64,000 nucleotides of DNA from Gymnopilus junonius (taxonomy: Eukaryota > Basidiomycota > Agaricomycetes > Agaricales > Galerinaceae). Location: contig JADNYJ010000132.1 of NCBI GenBank assembly GCA_015501075.1, positions 52,368-116,367 of the forward strand. Direction: 5' to 3'. The position numbers and the translations under genes were made by a program. The notes beneath the pieces were generated by a model. The model was not told the DNA's origin. It searched no databases and was given only the letters and a program-made list of their open reading frames with translations. The stretch's first letter is position 1; every line of letters begins with the position of its first letter. Shown here one piece after another: positions 48,901-60,972 of this stretch.

Positions 48901-51340
48901 TGGTCGGCCTGAGCTTGAGAAGCTAAAGAAGAACGAAGAAAAATGAGGATGAGGGGTCGTTAGCACTTGGTCTTTATCATTTCATAAATAAAGAGAGAGA
49001 TAGACAGATTAAAAACGAAAAATGCACAAAAAAAAAAAAGAAGTAACCCAGAAGACGAACACGAATGGAATGCGACCCAAACGAGGAATCTTTTTGAAAA
49101 AAAAAATGAAAGCAAAAACTCACAGATAACCTCAGAAGGCGTCGTACTCCCCCTCTTCCTCCTAACAGCCACGCCCCATTTCTTAACGCTCCCAATGCGA
49201 CTCAGCAGCGCGCCGCCAGTGCTGGGTTTGGTGGGTGTAGCTGGAATTTGTGGTGGTGTTTGTGCTTGGGCTTGTGCTGGTGCTGGAATTTGTGGTGGTC
49301 CTTGGGCTTGTACTTGTGCTGGTGCTGGTGCTGGTGCTTGGGTTGGTGCTATGGCTGGCGGGGAACCATGACCAGGAGAGGAGGCAGGCAAGGGTACGGG
49401 TAAGGGTAAAGGCAAAGGGAAGGATAAAGGCGCCACATGAGGCAAAACCCGAGCATGCGCTTGGACTTGAGCTCGTAAAGGCGACAATGGAGATCCTCCA
49501 TCCACACCCAACGCGTCATCCCGTCCATTTCTCGCGTTATCCACATCAACATCCACATCAACATCGGCGTCAAAATCGGCATCGACATCGACATCAACAT
49601 CGGCATCGACGTCAGCATTGTCATCGTCATCATCCACGTCGGAAGAGGAAGACGCAAGTGATAAATGCGACCTCGCTCTCCTTCTTCTTCTTCTTCTTCG
49701 AGTGAGTGAAGGACCCAAGTCAGAAACGAGTTGGTCTCCCAATCCAAATCCCAATTCTTGATCCAAATCTCGTTCTCGTTCTCGCTCATAACCTCGGTGG
49801 TCCTGGTCCTGGTCCTTGTCTTGATATTCCAATTCCAATTCCATCCCTTCATCCACACCCACACCCACATCCTCACCCTCATCATCATCGAACGAAACCC
49901 TCCTCCTCCTATCCGCATCTCCAAAACCCCGAACACCACCATGTCCCAAACCCCCACCCCCACCCAACCCCCACCCACACCACCCAAACCCCCAACCCCC
50001 ACCCACACCACCCAAACCCTCAACACCACCATCCCAACCGGCACCGGCCGGCTCTTCTTCCTCAACCTCCTCCGCTCCCTCTCTTTATGTATAGGCGGAC
50101 TAGGAGGGAGGAGGGAGAATCCCGTGGTCGTGTATCTCCTCCCAACGCGAGTGTTGTTGGAGATGGGCGCACCCGCCGGACCCGCACCCGCACTCGGACT
50201 AGGACTGGGACCGCCCATGAGGTGCGAAGAGGAGGTGTAGGAGTAGGCTGTGCGCACGGTGTTGGGCACGGAGAAGACGGAGGAGGGGTGGGGGATGTGT
50301 TGCGCATGGGTTGAGGCTGCGGGTGGGATTGGGATTGGGAGCCGGGGAAGGCATGTTGGGGGTGGTGGTATTGACGATGATGCATGTCATGGAAGTGTTG
50401 GAATGTAGAGGTAGAGGTAGATGTAGATGCAGGCGAGGGATGCGAGGCGGAGCTGGACAGGTGGGTGTGGGTGTTCAAGTTCAAGTTGAGTAAAGGAGAA
50501 TGGGGAAGTGGAGGTGGTGGAGAAGGTGGGTGTGCGTGTGCGCCGCCATTTAAGCCTGAGCCTGAGCCTGAGCCTGAGCCGAGGCGGAAAGGGAGGCATG
50601 CGCAGAGGAGGAGAGGCGGGCAAGAGCCGCGCGCCGTGAACGAGCTGTGACAGTCCGATCTTCATGATCATCATCCTCTTCCTCCTCTTCGTCTTGGTCC
50701 CGCATACCTCTATCGGAGAAAACACCGAATTCTTCGTCGTCGAAATCTTGCTCGTGTTCGTGCTCGTGTTCTTGATGTCCACCTCCATGTCCACGCTCAT
50801 CTTCGTCGTCCCAGCTCTCTTCCCTATCATGCTCATGGAGAGGGTGGGGATGAGCCTGATGCGCATCACCATGGCCCCGACCGAAGTATCAAAAGAAAAG
50901 GAGGAACGCGTTTAACAGGCGAATTACGCGCGTCGAGAAAGTCGTCGTCCCAGTTCTCCGTTTCCTGATGTGGGTGTTGATGTTGGAAATGCAACGCCAA
51001 GGAAGGAGGCGGCTCAGGCTGGGGAAGTGGAACTCCTAGAGGTGCAGAGCCAGAGCCAGAGCCAGAGCGGGAGGCAGAAACAGATGCGGAGATAGAGCTC
51101 GAGCTCGGACCTTCGTCCAAATCCCAGTCTTCAGTGAGCGCGGTGCTGGCGACCGAGAGTTTCCTGGGCTCATCTGCGGCGTGGTGTGGGCTTGGAGCAT
51201 GCTGCTGGTGCTGCTGCTGACGGGGCCTCCGCTGGCGCTTGGAGTTGGAATTGGGGGAGGTGCTGTTGGTATTAGTGCTGTTGGTAGCTTGAAATTCGAA
51301 ATCATCATCCCAATTCTCAGAAGGTTCTTTAGTGCACAAC
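42918..51340 (-). CDS. Very long low-complexity scaffold-like protein, frame broken
   Basis: A chain of minus-strand exons covers about 8.4 kb. Recognisable order: ENWDDDFEFQ, EDWDLDE and ENWDDDFLD (51.3-50.9 kb); EESWDDEDE and RTVTARSRRAALARLSS (50.8-50.6); VPNTVRTAYSYTSSS and LLPPSPPIHKERERRRLRKKSR (50.3-50.0); LLSRIGSVKKWGV (49.2); LIKRKSLGFVKLG (47.9); FMGSVRRISLVG (47.5); RKSLDLDMF (46.3); ISQAQVGLRRDLGMVREFAGNVE (45.9); YKDLASAFYTINSKYKISWECAELLIELGGG (45.4); SWRASTGRHDLS, RQLVLLREMLNN (44.9); LGMLGFRDMLRALKRSH (about 44.5); and TPENIKPLLENAKEVLARLGDC near the stop at 42918. Similar basidiomycete proteins with WDDDF motifs are seen beside septation/cell-polarity annotations, but I cannot name the family. 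At least three frame changes occur (see findings). The true 5' end was not found. Confidence 0.5.
47770..47822. repeat. Simple repeat (CCTTTT)n inside the long gene
   Basis: Runs of CCTTTT and CCCTTT on the plus strand encode Gly-Lys repeats on the coding strand. The two neighbouring frames meet here, so slippage may have changed frame. Confidence 0.7.
49540..49632. repeat. Hexamer repeat encoding Asp-Val
   Basis: Imperfect (GACATC/AACATC)n units on the plus strand encode an Asp-Val-rich stretch (DVDVDVDADFDADVDVD) on the minus strand, with trinucleotide TTC repeats next to it at 49680-49700. Confidence 0.8.
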
Positions 51341-51499
51341 ACGTCAGTACCTATAAGTTTAACTAAAAAAAAAAAAAAGAGGCCAACGCACCTGTCGAAT
51401 GACCCTGGGTCTGCATGGCAAGCTCTACAGCTGCCCGCGCCATAAGTAGATGCAATAACCACCAGCTCTGCCTTGATTCTACGATCCTGAACCATAAAG

Positions 51500-51870
51500 T
51501 CGTGTTCACGCAGCGTTCCAAGGCGGTGCTCAGAGTCCTTCGAGTCCAAGCCAAACAATAAACGCGTTCACGTTCAAAAGAGGTGCAAAGTTCTAATCGA
51601 GTCGATTCAGTTCGTACGATGGCGTGGTCGAGTGGCGTGGCGTGGCGTGGCTCGTATGCCTTCGTGATTCGTGTGCCCTCGTCTGGGTTCGGTATGAGTC
51701 GTGTTATCCGTGGTAGTCGTATTCGTCGATGGATGCGTTATTGGAATGTATGAGGGTGGTATCGAGCAAGGGGTATACGTAGCAACAAATTCAAATTCCC
51801 TTTGTTTTCCGCCCACATGGGTTTCCCGCGCCCGCGCGTCGTTAGGGTTAAGGTCTTGTCTTTTCTGCTT
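51500..51870 (-). repeat. Dispersed repeat copy at the 5' side of the long gene
   Basis: On the minus strand the order GACCTTAACCCTAA (51842-51855), a GCGCGGG motif, a CG-rich spacer and GCGTTTATTGTTTGGCTTGGACTCGAAGG matches block 6 (27.75-28.09 kb) and the copy at 57.53-57.90 kb. The sequence that would encode the N-terminus of the long gene lies in this repeat and has no ATG in the needed frame. Confidence 0.5.
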
Positions 51871-53214
51871 ATGCTTATGTCATCGCCGCTCTGCCTGCTT
51901 TCTCGGAGTCCCGACTTTTCTTTCTACATAAGTATTCGACACTTGGACTCATCGCTGACGCTGTCCATGACGATGCCCACATACGCTATCACATTATCCG
52001 ATCTTGGCTCGTGTCCGACAAAGGCTAATGAGCCTCGTTCCCTGCCTCGAGGCTGATGCATGATGGGGTCTAATTTTCTGCCTTTCTCGGAACAATCAAC
52101 AGGAGTTCGCTGTGGGTTCTGACCCCCTTGTTCTCTTCAAACCCCCGAATCAACATTATTGCATATCAACGCGACATTCGCAATGGGGGGTTCCTCGATT
52201 GTTCTGCTCAGCATCAAGCATTCTCTGAATATACCCTCCCTTGCTAGTAACATTCCGCAAAATGACACTCTCAGCACCTTTTCTCATAGACTTATCATCG
52301 AGGAACCCCGCCTTCTTCTCTACTTCCCATCACTGCATAAATTTATTTTGATAATAACAAAAAAGATTTCAGACAAACCTCTCAATTTGAACTAAAGGAA
52401 CAGAAAAAAAAAAAAAGATCCTTTTCTCTGGAGCCGCTCTGGGGTAGAATTTGCAGGGCCTAGCTCTGTCATGTTATGTACGATCAGTGGATCATTTGAT
52501 CCTATTTAAATCGTGTACTTGACTGGGTGTGATATAAATTCATTGCAAGCCCTGCATGCCTATTTCACAGTGATGAGCAAGTCTACAACTGAGAAGAAGA
52601 ACAAGGCCTGTCTCGCACAGACATGGATGACTTGCTCCTAAAATCTCTTAACTTTATAATTATTCTTTTCTTTTACCGCACAGCGCTCAGTACGCACACT
52701 TTCCCTTTGTCTCTCGAGGCTTTTCCTCCCCTTCATTGCCGAAGATTGCGCGCCGTTTTCGCCATGGTGATTCATTGTTTACAATGTAGGTTTCGTCATT
52801 CAGGTAATTCCCTAATTTCTGAATTGATGGACTCGCATCTGAGTACTTTGATCTTCCATCTTCGAGTAAGGTCTCCGTCATAGCATCCATCTGAATATGC
52901 ACGCAGATGCAGAGGCTTCTTCAGATGATTCGATCTTTCCAAGCCAACGCTCCCTTACTTTCTCATCTTTATCTATACCTTTACGCTTGCTTCTTTGTTC
53001 TTATAATATATTTCCGGGATATGATTAGGCTCGATTTTACAGACGTTATGTGTCGCGTTATGGACCTGGTCAAATTCCAATCAATCAAGCTGAGTGCGAT
53101 ACTCCCGAAGATCAGTCTGGTTTGGAAACTGAATGGAAGTAAAGCAACGTTGGTCCAACATGTAGGAAACTCGTAGTCGTTAATCCTGGCTCCGTCTTGC
53201 TGATATTGGGTCTT
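51871..53214. other. No gene recognised
   Basis: AT-rich; several poly-A/T runs. No supported coding structure. Confidence 0.4.
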
Positions 53215-55810
53215 CTTAATGCAAAACATCATTGAATAGTCAAATATGCTTCAACGCTATGCACCACGAGGTGCGCTTGCTTCCTCCGCCTTCTTGTTCT
53301 AACGATCCCTCGCTTAGTCACTTCATTCAAGTCACAGATAACGGAAATCCTCACCGCTGGAGTCCAATTATCCAATGGTAAGTATACTGCTCCTGTGTAA
53401 TAATGACCCGTCCGAAAGCACCAGACCAGGCCGTGGGTTAGTGGTGCTAACCGTCGCATCACCTCGGACATGTACTCTATCGAACTTTCGCCTCCGACGA
53501 TCCTTGTGCGGCTGTTAAATACCACCATCATAGTCGTCGAATACATCTTTCCAGGATTCCGGATGTCGCTTGGTAATAGTTTGGCTTTCCAGGAAGGAGG
53601 GATAGGATAAGGTTGATAATGGCGATGGTTGCTGCGGTGTTCGTTGGTTAATTGCTAATACGAATAGGCACGAACGTGGACTTGCCTGTCAGGGTTCCGG
53701 TTTCAATGATCAGGCGGATTAGTTTCCGGACGATCTTTCTGGTTTGTTTCCACGAAGTCTTCTTCGTTGTTAACTGAAGAAGTGCAATGCTAGTGAAATG
53801 CCAGGGAACCATCTAAATAGAAGAAACGACTCACATAGTAGGTCATGCCTGCTGCAATGATCACGTCGCATAAAGCACTCCCCCATTCCAGAGCTACATG
53901 TACACGGAGATTATTTAAGGATATGTTTTCGGAGAAAGTCAGCTTACCCCAGTTGCTAAGTATACCTTTGTGCCCAAGAACTGCGAGAACAACCGGGATT
54001 GATGAGCTATGATTCCAGTTGCGATCCCTCCTGCAAGCTGAATGAAAGATAACTGGGATCTTGTTTATAGCGCTCGAAAGACCCGAAACAGGAGACGTCT
54101 TACCAAAATGATGATACTAGGTACAATATAGGACTGCGCCAAGATTCGTATGCGATACGCATAGAAAACCTGCACCACAGCGGCGACTAAAATAATCGTG
54201 ATAATTAGAGTAACGCGAGTAACGCCAACTTTTGAGCATTAATTAATATACACGCACTAGCAGAGCTCATGATAGGCACTGAAAACCACAGATTTTTCTC
54301 CTCGTTGACAGCGTTCAAATTCCCAAAACCCTCCGCGAAGGAGGAGAACGCAGATTGGGTAAGGAGAATGGTTTGTATGACCTCAGCGATATATAGCCCA
54401 TAGACCAACATTTGCGTCCATCGAGGGTCGTTTGGGAATGCCAGAAAATATATATCTAAAATCACCGAGCCTGATTAGAGGAGACTGATATTTGAACGTC
54501 CTACGTGGATGACTCACAGACTTGCGTGGAGAGAGACCCGAACAGACCCCAATGTAGTAGATTTGTCATGAGCTACCCGTCTTTAAAACTGATGATAACT
54601 TTGAATTCGATTCTCTAGGCTCACCAGGGGCCCAACACTACGACGACAAGTGGTGATCAGTCCGATTTCAAATCCAACCATACGAACAAAGAAGACGACT
54701 CACATTCTTGCGACATCTGGAGGGATAGCTGGCACTGGATCCATTGATCATAGAAAGGGAGGTGGTAGAAGGCTCAGCGAGTTGGTTTTAAAAACAGTCG
54801 CTCTTCTTCCATGGAGGTCGGGCTCCGGGTTGGTGAGCACTCGGTATCCTTTTTTTATCATATCCACGTCTCCAAGTAAGCCTAGTATTCTCAGGACCGC
54901 CTTCGGAATCCCCGCAATGCATAGGAAGGGGAGGATGGATTCTTTAGCCCTTCCCACTGAGTCAACTGATTCGTGATTGTATTTGCCTTGGGGGTTTTAT
55001 CTGTCGTCCTTCATTCAATAATAGGCTCAGGTAGACTATTTAGTAATGCGCTAGTACTGTTATAACCCAGGTCCATGGGATAGATGCCCGTGTACTCTGG
55101 ACACCGTGACTTTTTATAATCCAGGATCATCGGAGGGACGATCATTTACCACTGCAGCAATGCTTCTATGCTATACTCTCAGAGCCTAGGTATCTCATGC
55201 GGCATGATTGAGATGTTCAATCGGAGGTGATATCGGAAGCGTATTACTATAACAAAGAGGTGATTCTGATCCCTCGAAGGAACTTCAAACAGATGTAAAG
55301 AATGCCTGACCATTGACGGTCACGTAGTATTAATACCTCCATTCCGTCGACATGGTCAGGCTCAATGATTGTGATATTGGCCAAGCATAAACCACCACAT
55401 CTTCTTCTAGCGTCTTCTCAGAGACCGTTGGGGGAAGGAAAAGGTTCTGGAGAAAAAGAAGCACGAATATATATATAGATGCCGTTACAAATACGACCCG
55501 CTGGCGACGGCTGAAGCAGAACGGGGCAAAAGAGTAGGGGTCTTTTTCGAACTGCATGCTTTGATCCTTCATCTTGTTGTTCGAGATACTTCCTGTGGTA
55601 AAGTATATCCAATCAGTGATCCATGCTGGGCGCAAGGAGTTGGAATTTTTCTAAAATTAGACGTTCAATGACAATCCTAGTGGGAACAAGTCAGTAAGGT
55701 CCTTCTTAGCACTCGTGTCCTCCTTGCACAAAATTAGTATACGGCATATGTGACGCATTTGACTCCATCCAGGGCGCAGTTACAAGCAACTTTTGACAAG
55801 GCGACAATCC
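53215..55810 (-). repeat. Inverted duplicate of 24.25-27.11 kb
   Basis: Carries DUF6534 copy 2 plus about 1 kb of shared upstream DNA. Order and orientation are the mirror image of the first arm. Confidence 0.75.
53229..54744 (-). CDS. DUF6534-family seven-helix membrane protein (copy 2)
   Basis: Starts at ATG 54744 (MDPVPAIPPDVARM) and follows the same exon plan as copy 1, including a 13-nt exon 2 (TGTTGGGCCCCTG). Landmarks are HWGLFGSLSTQV, FLAFPNDPRWTQMLVYGLY, WFSVPIMSSAS, ETGTLT and KMYSTTMMVVFNSR. The intron after ETGTLT begins with GC (gcaagt, at 53685) as in copy 1. The intron after TYY begins with normal GT here, unlike copy 1. Beyond FNSRTRIVGGESS the sequence differs from copy 1 through several small indels that change frame and restore it near the LPLD-x-W motif. 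The C-terminal tail is longer and basic (RTRRRRKQAHLVV...) and ends at 53229. Probably expressed, but the tail may be degraded. Confidence 0.65.
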
Positions 55811-57430
55811 ATTTGACCGAGCTAGTGGACTTTCATTAAGGCATTGACGTTTGTGTATCCGGGTTAGGCCACAGGAACGAGCTGTCATGGTTCTTGTGAA
55901 ATGAAAGGAAAGGAAAGGAAAGGAAATATAACTGCTACGGCAGTGTGCGCATCTTCAGTTGCAACGCGTAGTACTGGTCCTTGCTTGTTCACACTCTACA
56001 TAAATTGAACCTCCTGCCATTAAATTATTTCGCAGTCAGCGTTCAAAAGAGAAGAGATCTGGGAAACACTACATACGTCAACGGTCATGAGCTTTCACTA
56101 TTCAGAATCCTTAGAGTACGAAAGATAGCCGATTGAGGGCTCCTATTGCTTGTCATGGTCCAGACACCACACAATGTAGGAGAGTAAATCATTGAAGAAT
56201 ATAACGGGACTGCATAGAACAGAGATTCAAACTATTTGAAAGTACAAACATGCGGCAGCGACATGGAAGATCAAACACGAAATGGGTACCAAAGGCGCCT
56301 AGCGTAACGGACCTAGACGAGAAAAAGGGATGGTTTGATCGAAGGCAGACAGGAATCCGGACCCCATTGCAGGAGGTCAGACTAAAGCGATGACGGCCAA
56401 CCTAAGCGATCCAACAATATATTGCTCGCAAGAAACAAACTAGGTGCTCTACCCCAGTCCAATACGCTCCGTTGACATTGTCTGTTCTTCGGCATCCTGC
56501 ATGGATAAGCAAGCGAAGAAAATATGGTAGCAGGCTAGGTCACCACGACTTGGATCTACGGGGACATGTATTGAAGCGCCGCCGATAAGGACTGCCCAAT
56601 ACCCAAAATTATTTCCCGTACAAGATCTATCAGCCGATTCTTGGGAGGACAATGAACGCCTTCCACAGGACGGCTAGAAGAATAAGCCGCCGACAAGAAA
56701 GGCTCGAATACGCATACCGTGAACTTCCAAGGAAGCGTTCATCGTGAGAGTACAGCGATAGGGAGCAGCTAGTCATGACATGATGCCGAAATGTCGGAAA
56801 CAACAGCCTGTCATCGTAGTGCAGAGAGAACAAATAGCAATAAGCCAAGAAAAAAAACATGTCCACAACGTCCTAGAAATGGTTGTACAATGTGAACTGG
56901 AGGAAGGCCGAAGCGAGAAGAACAGAAATCAACCAGAGTTGACTTTCAATTCGGGTCGAGACGCAGCAGATGTACAGATGGTCCGGAGGTGAATCCTGGT
57001 TGAAATGTTTTGCCAGCCATCAGAGATGGAAGGGAGGGAAGGCGGTGATGAAGAAGACAGACGTTGGCGAAGCGGAAGTTTTGGAATAGTTGTCGTAAAA
57101 GGAGGACAAGTAGGAGCACGATCCTCTCGTCCACTCCACGATGTCGTTGAAACTAGAGCCGACCTTAAGAGGTTATAAACGAAAAATGAAGATTGTTGGT
57201 TAGCGTCATGCCACATCAGACATAAACGGAAAAATAAAATAAAGACGATAGAAGCAAAAGAAAAAAAAAAGAAAAAGGAAGCAGGCGATCAAAATGATAA
57301 GAAAGAGGATACGAAGAAAAAAAAACTTTACAAATATCCCAGGAGGCGTCGCAAGGTTCTTTCTCTTTCACTACATTCATGGCCGTTGGGCAGGGACAGT
57401 GATAATATACGAACAGGGGGCTCAAGCCGA
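55811..57430. other. No gene recognised
   Basis: Contains a (GGAAA)n run at about 55900-55925. Minus-strand frames near 56450-57216 have protein-like stretches (for example SFNDIVEWTRGSC near 57130) but could not be joined into a supported gene. Confidence 0.35.
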
Positions 57431-57529
57431 CTAGCTTTGATATCTAGAGCTGCATCATTGAGAGTGGAAGAGATGATTGCGAACCTACAAACACGTCAAC
57501 GAGAAGTAAAAACAACGGAGAACGAGACG

Positions 57530-57900
57530 AACATATGAACGTAACAACCAGCTTCTGAGCCAGACTACAACTCAAGTCCACTTTCATCGACCCTAGCCTT
57601 GCGAGTCCAAGCTGAGCCGATAAACGCATTCCATGAGAGCTGTTGAAGGTTCCGGTTCGTCCAGGATGTTTAAAGACAGCTCGAAACTCAAAACGGGTCG
57701 GTTCGATCGTGCGTGGACCGCAGCGTGGTTCGATTGTGATTAAGATAGTTCGAACCAGTCGTGCAGAGTTGTTCCAGAGAGATGTGGCGTGAGCATGAAA
57801 GGTGTGCATAGTGGAAAGAGAAAGGACCGCTCATTTCCGCCCAACACGTTCCCGCCCTTAGGGTTAAGGTCAGTTCCCGCTCTCCCCCTCACCCATCTCA
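57530..57900 (-). repeat. Dispersed repeat copy related to block 6
   Basis: The minus strand reads AGCGGGAACTGACCTTAACC, then GGGCGGGAACG. Further on it has GGACGAACCGGAACC and ATGCGTTTATCGGCTCAGC. All match 27.75-28.05 kb in order. Confidence 0.6.
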
Positions 57901-58351
57901 TGCCTTGCCGACCTTTTTGCTCATCTCCTCGCCACCTTCAGGCCATACTCCTGTGAACCTCGACGTAATTGCTTCCTCGTTACTGAAACGCAGAAGTACT
58001 CATCTCTTACTGTGCAAATTTTGCAAGGGGATTCGTATCCACTCCGTGTCTCTTGGATCTCACAGTTTTTCTTCCTCTATGCCTTATAGATCGTCGTCGA
58101 CGCTCTGTTTCTGAATCTTGGCTGACGGTTTCTAGGAGCGCTTTGCCTTTATATTACATCTCTCGGTCTTGATCTGTGCTTCATCATTTCTTCCCTTTTT
58201 ATCTTCTGTCTCTTTGTCTTTTTTTCTCTTTCTCTTGCTTTGATTTATTTCCTCTCTAAAGAAGAACCGTCTAGTAAGCAAAAATGTGCACCCGTGTTTT
58301 CCGCTCTGCATTCTTTTATTTCGTTTGCGTTATTGCCCCATCGATGGGATG
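57901..58351. other. No gene recognised
   Basis: Pyrimidine-rich stretch (TCTTTTTCTCTTTCTC near 58210-58245) downstream of the divergent gene. Nothing coding seen. Confidence 0.4.
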
Positions 58352-59015
58352 TTAATTAGTGTACTTCCATGGGCAAGTGCGCGGCTCTCTTGCTCTTCGT
58401 TGAACTGTGCTGGAAATCTTATGAATATCTCTAGAAACAAAACCTTCGACTCTGTCGTTCATCCCTTCGTGGAAAAGACTAAGCAGACGAACCAGCTCAT
58501 CAATTTTGAGACTATGACCAAGCCATAAGACTCGAAAAGGGGAAATCGCTATATGGGTAAAGGAAGATCGAATTCGGATATCTGCCTCTGCGATATTGTC
58601 CCGTCGCCCAATTTGTTGAACAATGCGGTCAAGTGCGAAGGCTTGAAAATGGATTGTGGCAATAATACGGTATTGAAAGCCGATACGTTGTACCGTCTGA
58701 CTGAAAGATGGCAAAATCATACGGCGACGAGGTCTCTTGGTCCTGGATCCTTTCTACAATGTGTATTGTCCACGAGAATAGAGGGACATTGTCTCCAAGA
58801 AGCCGGATTTCAAACCCCGTTTCTCTCCTTGACAAGCTATACACATTTTGAGGACGATCAACGTATAGTTCCGGTACTCTGTCTACCGAGTCAAATGCCC
58901 TTGCCCATCGTGGACTGGGTCCATTACATTTTTCCTTTCTGTAGACGTCCAGGCTTTCCTCGATGATGCACCAAGAAGGACCGGTTCGTACTTTTATCTT
59001 TTCCTCATAGATCAC
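58352..59015 (-). CDS. 203-residue protein of unknown function, divergent from MYND copy E
   Basis: Two exons, 58694-59015 and 58352-58641, joined by an intron with gtacaa ... ttcaag borders and matching phase. The product reads MIYEEKIKVRTGPSW at its start. Middle landmarks are SWTIHIVERIQDQ, YDFAIFQS and ALDRIVQQIGRRDNIAEADI. Its end is ...REPRTCPWKYTN. No family, signal peptide or membrane segment is recognised. Support comes from two places: relics of the same gene sit, in the same head-to-head position, upstream of MYND copies A and B (3800-4120 and 11490-11790). The gap to the MYND start codon is 78 bp, so both genes may share one promoter region. Splicing explains why two overlapping frames exist here. 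Confidence 0.5.
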
Positions 59016-59093
59016 GATACCAGATCACGTCCGTATTTATAGCTCAATTGGTTTGTCTTCGCGTTCCATCACTACCCATCTCATCCCATCTAA
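59016..59093. promoter_or_regulatory. Short bidirectional intergenic region
   Basis: Only 78 bp separate two divergent start codons. It contains TATTTATAG at about 59034-59042, oriented as a possible TATA-like element for the MYND gene. No other motif was recognised. Confidence 0.4.
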
Positions 59094-60972
59094 ATGTCTT
59101 CAAGTCCGACCGGAATCGACCCATTACATATTCCACCAGTCCTTGTCAATCTTGGGATAGCATGCCACTATTGCCTTAAGGAAAAGACTGCTCAGAATCC
59201 CCTCTTACAATGTGCATGTCGACACGTTTGGTATTGCAACACTGGTGTGTATTGTTCATGTCATGCAAGGATAAAACGGTCATAAACCTTGATCACAGAG
59301 TGTCGAAAGGTAATATCTGCTGTTCATACTCTCTTACTTTCTAAGCGTAATATTGTTTAGGCGGAGTGGCCCTCGCACACGTATTTATGTGACGTATATC
59401 AAACAGCGGAAGATGAATGCGGACGCAAACTCCTGGATGCATATTGGTCCATTCCTAAAGACAGAGACACACTTGCTGTCACAAATATCGGAGTGCTTGA
59501 AGAATTCATCAGCGATACCGAGCGTGTCATTACAAAAACGTTGGAGGACTTACTAGGAAGACCGCTCGTGTTTCAGGAGCGTCATGTGGTTGGGTGGGAA
59601 CCACATTGTCTTGCATGGTGCGGTCTTTTATTCATACATAAACCATGATCATTTTATCATTGCACCATAGTGGTCGTACAGATGCTCTCTTTCGTATTGA
59701 AGCGGAGTTGGCGAAGCGGAACACTCGTCCGGCTGTATTAAAGCCGTGTCCTTATTGCAATCTATCCTTCTATTGCTGTGAATCGCACTGGCGGACTGCC
59801 AAGTCCAAACACGAAAATGAGCCATCTCCATACAGTCGCGACAATCTTACGCAGTGTGGAATGAACAAACGCTGCTTGGAGGACCTGCGATGCTCCCAAA
59901 TCATATCGGCAGGCTCGGCCGTTGGAGAATTTACATGGCGTCCGGAGCGTATTTTCGCATCTTGGTCATCTGTGCGAGATATTGATTGGGCGAATTACGA
60001 ATATGGTTTGTACCAAGCCTTCAAATCTTATAATTCAATGGGTAAAAGATTCATGGACGCGATGCTCCGTGCTGCTAGCGAAAATCTGTCTATGCCTCTC
60101 ACAATCCTTTGGGGCCTTGAAGTTCTAAATGGCGACGATGATACATGGACTAAGAAAGACGTGCTCGATATTCATGCAGGTTTTCCTTAGTTCGCCTTTT
60201 GTACTACTGCGTTACTCATATGTTGCCCAAGGTTCTCGGTGCAGATGAATTAGAAATATCGAGCGTAGAAGTGTTTGAGGAGATAGTACATCGTCTTCCT
60301 CTGGTGAAAACATTGATGGTCAGGATTCCAGCTTTTTCCATCTGCATTTATTCAAATTTTCGAGCTTAGTTGACGTTCATTGGTCCAAACCTGGACAAAT
60401 TTACTGGACCAGAGCCGCTATTCACTGAATTAAAAACTTGCTCGTGCGTTTCTTGAGATTTTTCTGGGCAGAGAGGACTTCACGATTCGAATTTAGTGAT
60501 TGCGTCCATAGCGAGCGAAGTATCGCATTCAATAGTTACCCGACGTGCGTGGACTTGAATTTTATTTTTTACTTGTTTTGATTCTCAATAGGACCTATCA
60601 TCAATATATGGACGATCGAGATTCCACCAAACCCGACCTGGCTATTGCCTTCAACTCTGGATGTTCTAAAAGTGACATAGAATATTGGAAGACAACATAC
60701 AGAGCTCTATTTCGGAAAAGAGTTCCAAGCCTGTTTACGGTGTGCAATATTTCCTCCTCCTATCTTAACTCTTCATTGACCACTTTTTACAGGCTTCCAA
60801 TGAGGCAGAAGCTCAGAGGGAGTCTGTGCTGTTCCATCGCAGTGGAATAAATTTTCATCCTGAGCTTCGTCCCAGGCATAATCCTTGGGGTAGTCTGATC
60901 TCGAAACTAGACCCCAAAACGATTTCTCGATTTTCTGAAAACAATGGGTGGATTTCCGGAGGATGGCGATGA
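59094..60972 (+). CDS. MYND zinc-finger protein with Mss51-like C-terminal domain, copy E
   Basis: Predicted 493-residue protein from nine exons: 59094-59244, 59299-59309, 59361-59617, 59671-60175, 60232-60318, 60370-60443, 60476-60544, 60592-60739 and 60793-60972. The N-terminal MYND finger has CHYC, CAC, YCNTEC, and HTYLC, with exon 2 (11 nt) supplying ECRK. The second cluster is CPYC ... FYCC ... HW. The C-terminal domain has LTFIGP, KPDLAIAFNS, FTASNEAEAQ, NPWG and NGWISGGW. Exons 2-6 have the same lengths as in copies A and B; exon 7 is longer (69 against 48 nt) and exon 8 two codons shorter. Intron 4 (60176-60231) starts with GC where the others have GT. Exon 7's acceptor (gag-ag) is the weakest junction. 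This copy lies outside the 0-23 kb cluster and is the only one whose divergent partner is intact. Confidence 0.78.

Noticed and set aside
55898..55926. Possible regulatory GGAAA array
   Set aside because: A short simple repeat without any supported gene next to it.
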